From: Augochlora pura
Lineage: Eukaryota; Arthropoda; Insecta; Hymenoptera; Halictidae
Reading direction: 5' to 3'
NCBI RefSeq assembly: GCF_028453695.1
Contig: NC_135772.1
Location: forward strand, 62,001-126,000
DNA length: 64,000 bases
Below the pieces are notes generated by a model. It ran no database searches and was not told the DNA's origin. It saw nothing but the letters and a program-made list of their open reading frames with translations. This document shows positions 59,843 through 64,000 of the stretch, piece after piece. Position 1 is the stretch's first letter, and the number at the start of each line of letters is the position of its first letter. The position numbers were made by a program, and so were the translations under genes.

Positions 59843-60147
59843 GCTCCGGTTTTGTTGCGTCTCTCTGTGCGTTTTTGCAGGTTTTTCGTTCACGCGAGAA
59901 TAAAAGCAAAGCGAACGGGTTGGTACGGACGCAGTCGGGACATAGACTGTTTATGTAACAACGACGTCTCTTATTGCACCGTTTATGGAATTTATTCGCT
60001 GGGATAATGAATATACAGAACTCTGCACAATTCCTTTGTATTGCATCGCGTTTACGGAGGCCCGCGGACAAATCGTCCGTTCTTGCCGCACGCGTTTTTC
60101 GCTGCTTCGACGTCACAATTCTCTTAAAGACATTGCAGCGTATTATA

Positions 60148-61433
60148 CTAGGTTGTTCCATAAGTTCTTTCCGCGACACGCTATGAGTGACTCTAAGTGG
60201 CTGTTTTTATATAAACATGCAGGCTTATCTCTTAGCCGTTTATGGCATCGGTTTCAGTCGCCCCAGAGTTCTTTCAAAGTACGTTTCGTTGGCGACAAAG
60301 TCTCTTTTCAATTCTTTTTTGCACCGTTCAATATGGAGAGCCAAAGGAAGCATTTGCGGCCTGTTGTGCTTCGTTGCTTTAAAAAAGGCAATAGTGCAAA
60401 GGATACTGCAGACAAGATTTGCACCGTTTACGGGAGTGGTACTACGACTATTAGGACCATTCGCGATTGGTTTGAAAAATTTAGAGCTGGCAATTTCGAG
60501 TTGAAAGACGAAGACCGCAGCGGCCGCCCAGCAACGACGGATACGGACATTATCAAGACTGTGCTCACTGAAAATCCGCGATATAGTGTGCGTGGGATGG
60601 TGGATGCCACTAATATTCCCAAAACAACGGTACATAGTCATTTAATCAAGAAGAGATATGCGAATCGATATGAAGTTTGGGTTCCACACCTATTCACGGA
60701 GACTGGCCTTATGAACCGCGTCTCTACGTACGATTTGCTTCTCCAGCGATATGAAAGGGATTCTTTCTTAAAGAGGCTTGCCACTGAAAACGAGACTTGG
60801 ATTTTATACCAAATTGCGCATCGAAAACGCACTTGGTCTAAAGAAAATAAATCTTCAACTGTTGCGAAGCCTGGACTTCATCCGAAGAAGGTTCTTTTGT
60901 GCATTTGGTGAGACTGGAAAGCTGTAGCATACTACGAGCTCCTTCCTCAAGGTGATACGATCAATGCTGAAAAATATTGCAATCAACTGGATCGATTAAA
61001 AAGCCGCCATATCAAAAAAACGGCCAGAATTTTCGAACAGACGAGGCGTCGTTTTCCATCGCGACAACGCAAGACCGCATGTTGCGTTGGCCGTAATGCA
61101 AAAATTATTACAGTTTGATTGTGACGTTCTACCTCATCCTCCTAGCTCCCTAGAGCTTGCCCCATCCGATTATTACTTGTTCCTCTCCTTAAAAAATTCT
61201 CTCCGTGGTAAATCTTTCAAATCCATGAGCGAAATAAAAACGCACCTAGATGAATATTTTGCAAATAAGCTTGAACAATTTTGTAAAGAGGGCATAATGA
61301 GGCTTTCTGAGAGATGGAAGAAGGTCATAGAACAGGACGGTTCATATATAAGATAATAAATTCACCTTAAACAACAAATATCGTGTATTCATTTCGCATC
61401 AAAAAAAGGGAAGGAAGTTACGGGACACCCTAA
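60148..61433 (+). mobile_element. complete mariner element (1286 bp), inactive
   Basis: TA at 60146-60147 and 61434-61435. The left end CTAGGTTGTTCCATAAGTTC and the right end, read in reverse as TTAGGGTGTCCCGTAACTTC, form imperfect terminal inverted repeats of about 28 bp. The size is standard for an intact mariner. The gene inside is broken. Confidence 0.92.
60333..61356 (+). pseudogene. cecropia-type mariner transposase
   Basis: Start at 60333 (MESQRKHLRPVVLRCFKKGN), preferred because it is the usual family start; the same frame is open upstream to 59985 without meaning. The order is a helix-turn-helix pair with IRDWFEKFRAGNFELKDEDR and SGRPATT, then NPRYSVRGMVDATNIPKTTV, then the WVPHLF linker. 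The first catalytic region reads ATENETWILYQIA, where GDEKW is expected, so aspartate has become asparagine. WD becomes a stop at 60909 (TGG to TGA) in CIW*DWKAVAYYELLPQGDT. A frameshift near 61015 leads to VFHRDNARPH with the second aspartate, and the C-terminus is open to IEQDGSYIR, including LAPSDYYLFLSLKNSL with the third aspartate. Normally about 340 residues, cutting and pasting at TA in the nucleus. The stop, frameshift and lost acid make it inactive. Confidence 0.9.
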
Positions 61434-61858
61434 TATATAAGGTTTTTGTGACATCGAAGAGTGTTTTATCCTTTGAGCAGGAAGAGACGTTACCAATCCG
61501 ACATTTAATAGTAAATCTACCACTAAATGATGAATTTCTCGTTTGAAAATTATAATAACAATTAACGCGTATTCGTTCGCATGATGAAAGTTCGTCTTTC
61601 GCAAATTAAATTAAATGTAAATATATATATATATATGTACTTTTATACTTATGCTATAAAATGTTAATAAATTTGAGCAAATTTTAATTTGAGTAAATTC
61701 CCATTTTAAATTTCACAATTATTTAAAAAATCCTTATAATTTTATACTACTTTACAATTTAATCCACTACACGGTATTCGATTAACATTGTCCCTAATTT
61801 TAAACCGATTAAATAAACCTTCAGTGACCTTTTGTCTAATTTATGGCAAGTAATATTT
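61434..61858. other. AT-rich, no gene
   Basis: A short (TA)n run at 61620-61636. Nothing else recognised. Confidence 0.4.
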
Positions 61859-62030
61859 CCCTATAATTTATACAAATCAAATAAAGATTGTACTATACTT
61901 AAAAATTCTATAAAAAAATATATTTCATTTAAGACAAGAAATACAATTTCCAATCCTATAATTTATAGAAATTAAATAAAGATTGTTCTATACTTAAAAA
62001 TTCTATAAAGAATTTATTCCATCACATTTC
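61859..62030. repeat. direct duplication, about 97 bp period
   Basis: CCTATAATTTATACAAATCA and AATAAAGATTGTACTATACT at 61859 recur at 61955 as CCTATAATTTATAGAAATTA and AATAAAGATTGTTCTATACT. Confidence 0.88.
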
Positions 62031-62084
62031 ATTTACAAATTTTGTGTTAACAAATTTGAAATTCTATTTAAAATAGGATTTATT

Positions 62085-62170
62085 AAAAAATTCTATCCGA
62101 AATAGCATTTAATTAAAAATTCTATTCGAAATAGCATTTAATTAAAAATTCTATTCGAAATAGCATTTAA
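62085..62170. repeat. 29 bp tandem repeat x 3
   Basis: AAAAATTCTATTCGAAATAG followed by CATTTAATT, three near-identical copies. Confidence 0.93.
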
Positions 62171-63235
62171 TTCAAATAAAAATTTGTTAAAACGAAATAG
62201 TTAAAATAAATAAAATCCCTTTAAAATTATATACAATAATAAAAGATTTTGTTTAATAAAATAAACCAAGTAGCTTTTAATAATTGAAGCTTAATGAAAT
62301 ATCTGGTCTGTTTAACATTTAAATCGCTCTTTATTTGCCAACCTGGAAATGACTTGTAATTCTCGATTTATAAATCGCGACGCAGATGCATTGTTACGTG
62401 TAAACGCAAACATAATAATTTGAAGTTAATTTGACCGCACATGCCTGGTATGATTTCATTTTAAATTGGTATTGTAATTTAATGAAATACGCAATCCGTG
62501 TCCGTCGCGTTTTCGTATAGCCGCGCTGCTATCCGGAAATCCGTTTCACTCATTGTTCAACCACCAATGTTAACATACACGTTTATGTAATTCCATTCCG
62601 TATTATGAAAAGTTTGTTCGTTTAGTCGCATTATAGCTGAGGACGCGTTACACGTATTGCGATCCCGTAATAACTCTTTTGTGAATCGAGAATGATTTAC
62701 TCATTGGAATAAATATTTCTATTATATAAATAAATAATAAATGAATAAAGAATTTACATTTTAAATCTGTATTGTACTTACAACTATTTGTACCCGTAAG
62801 CACATGTAATTTGCACTGCAAAAGCACGCCTTTTGACTTACCTGGAACAATTAAGAAAAAATATAAATTAATACGGATGATAATAAATAATAATAATAAT
62901 AATAAGTTGTATGTATACATTTTATTACGTAACGCAATAGAAAATATAAAATCATTAATTTATTAGCTGAAATAGGCAAATTTACCATCTTTACTTTTTC
63001 GAACAATATTGTTAACATCACGTCCTTATTTAAATAAAACAATCACAAATTTTTCCATTAATAACTTGAATGTTTCTATTATTCGATTCTGAAATAACTG
63101 CATTTTATATAAAAAGATCTCTCATGAATTTGTGCAGTTAATTGTATAAACAATATAATTATTTTTTAGCTATACTAGATTATTCTTTTTTAAAACTTTA
63201 ACAATGTTTTTTTATTCACCAAAAGTTTTTAATTC
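62171..63235. other. AT-rich, no gene
   Basis: A short (AAT)n run at 62880-62905. Nothing else recognised. Confidence 0.4.
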
Positions 63236-63563
63236 TCGAACTTTTTAAATGCAAAATTTCAACTGCAGATCTAAAATAATTTATCTGGCTTCTAATATTT
63301 CATTATAATATTATAATATTTACGAATTATAATATTTCATTATATTATAATATTTCATTATAATATTATAATATTTCATTATAATATTATAATATTTACG
63401 AATTATAATATTTTATATAACAAAATTTATTCTAAGCATTTAAAATTGAGTCTCGTGTCTCCGTCAACAATTTTTTAAATCAGAGCTTTGGCGATATTTA
63501 TTAAAAACAATTTTGGAACGTGTTACAACAATTTTAATAGCGCCGCAGAGTGCAAAGAGTTAT
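63236..63563 (+). mobile_element. family A element with an internal AT expansion
   Basis: Left end decayed (TGCAAAATTTCAACTGCAGA), right end GCGCCGCAGAGTGCAAAGAG. A TTATAATATTTCATTATAAT unit is repeated in the middle (63296-63413). The right half closely matches 59700-59842. Confidence 0.75.
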
Positions 63564-64000
63564 GTTCCTTCGACAACTGGTGTGCAGACGAGTTTATTTC
63601 AATTCGTGAAAATAATGCGATTCCAGGTCGTCGAAGTAAGTTTACACGCCTGCACACGTGACTGACAGAACAAATTTTACTTTGCGATAGGACTGACTTC
63701 GCAAGACCCAGTTGTTCATTAAATTTAAATATTGATAAAACGTTAGACAAGCTTAAAATTTTCGCGACTTTATTCGAAGCATTTACTATAGTTGAAATGA
63801 AAAGAACGATTAACCCTAACTGTATCAGGTGTTAAAAGTGACTCCACTGTATTATTTTAAACAAATTATGGTATTGAATTCGTTTACTTTTCTAATTATT
63901 CTATGAAGACAACTAATAATTAACAATAACCTACGGTCAAACACTGATTTCTGATTTTAAATTATTAGAACAGTTACAGCATTATCATAGAAAATTGTTG
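63564..64000. other. no gene
   Basis: A 75-codon minus frame at 63523-63750 is not recognised. Nothing else seen. Confidence 0.4.

Noticed and set aside
59985..60332. N-terminal 116-codon extension of the mariner frame
   Set aside because: It crosses the terminal repeat and non-transposon DNA. The family start at 60333 fits the known length.

Overview
This 64 kb window looks like nuclear DNA of an insect, most probably an aculeate hymenopteran (bee or ant). That is an inference from its AT-rich background with short CpG-rich islands, its mariner types (one close to the Mboumar-like group), its short elements beginning with TACAGGGTGTCCCAAAA, and its TTAA-flanked miniature elements. It is eukaryotic intergenic or deep intronic sequence. 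No host gene could be recognised, and I saw no rRNA, tRNA, CRISPR array or bacterial-type operon. Most open reading frames are products of low-complexity repeats. Two weak exon candidates (2830-3180 and 33231-33402) are the only hints of host coding sequence.

The window is a graveyard of DNA transposons. The dominant class is short elements flanked by TTAA whose ends read CCC...GGG, the signature of piggyBac-type miniature elements. I separate at least seven families, named here by their outer ends: A (CCCTTTGCACTCGAAG), B (CACTTTACCGACCGG), C (CCCTCCTAGTGCCG), D (CCTCTTAGGCACGG), E (CCCTTTCGAGTACG), G (CCCCTTGCACTAT) and H (CCCCTTRCCGTA), plus a 1.34 kb element at 9412-10752. None contains a transposase. 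The second class is Tc1/mariner. It includes a complete but dead 1.29 kb mariner at 60148-61433, its truncated relative at 1389-1602, a chimera of two mariner-like families at 20045-22036, a second copy of the chimera's right half running into an assembly gap at 42646-43158, an internally deleted element at 25936-26838, a decayed Tc1-like gene at 16195-16770 and a mariner-type miniature element at 19307-19508.

Layout: 1-5.8 kb holds a mariner stub running into a 1.1 kb decamer satellite, a possible exon and a CATCAT-rich minisatellite. 7-13 kb holds a palindromic miniature element, a 39/42 bp minisatellite, a foldback element and the TTAA element that carries a second CATCAT array. 13.4-17.2 kb appears to be one palindromic element split by about 3.25 kb of foreign DNA. 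17.9-30.4 kb is dense in miniature elements and mariners. 31.7-43 kb contains a dispersed 0.5 kb repeat, microsatellites, the first copy of a 1.2 kb repeat, a solo LTR nested in a family B element, and a 100-N gap. 44-64 kb has the family D cluster, a second solo LTR, the second copy of the 1.2 kb repeat, a possible LTR-retroelement leader, and the complete mariner.

The transposase genes all carry stops, frameshifts, deletions or lost catalytic acids, so no autonomous element is visible. I did not find a convincing new enzymatic or defence system. The most unusual signals are structural: nested and chimeric transposons, TTAA elements sharing one TTAA, and minisatellites whose length variants keep a reading frame open.
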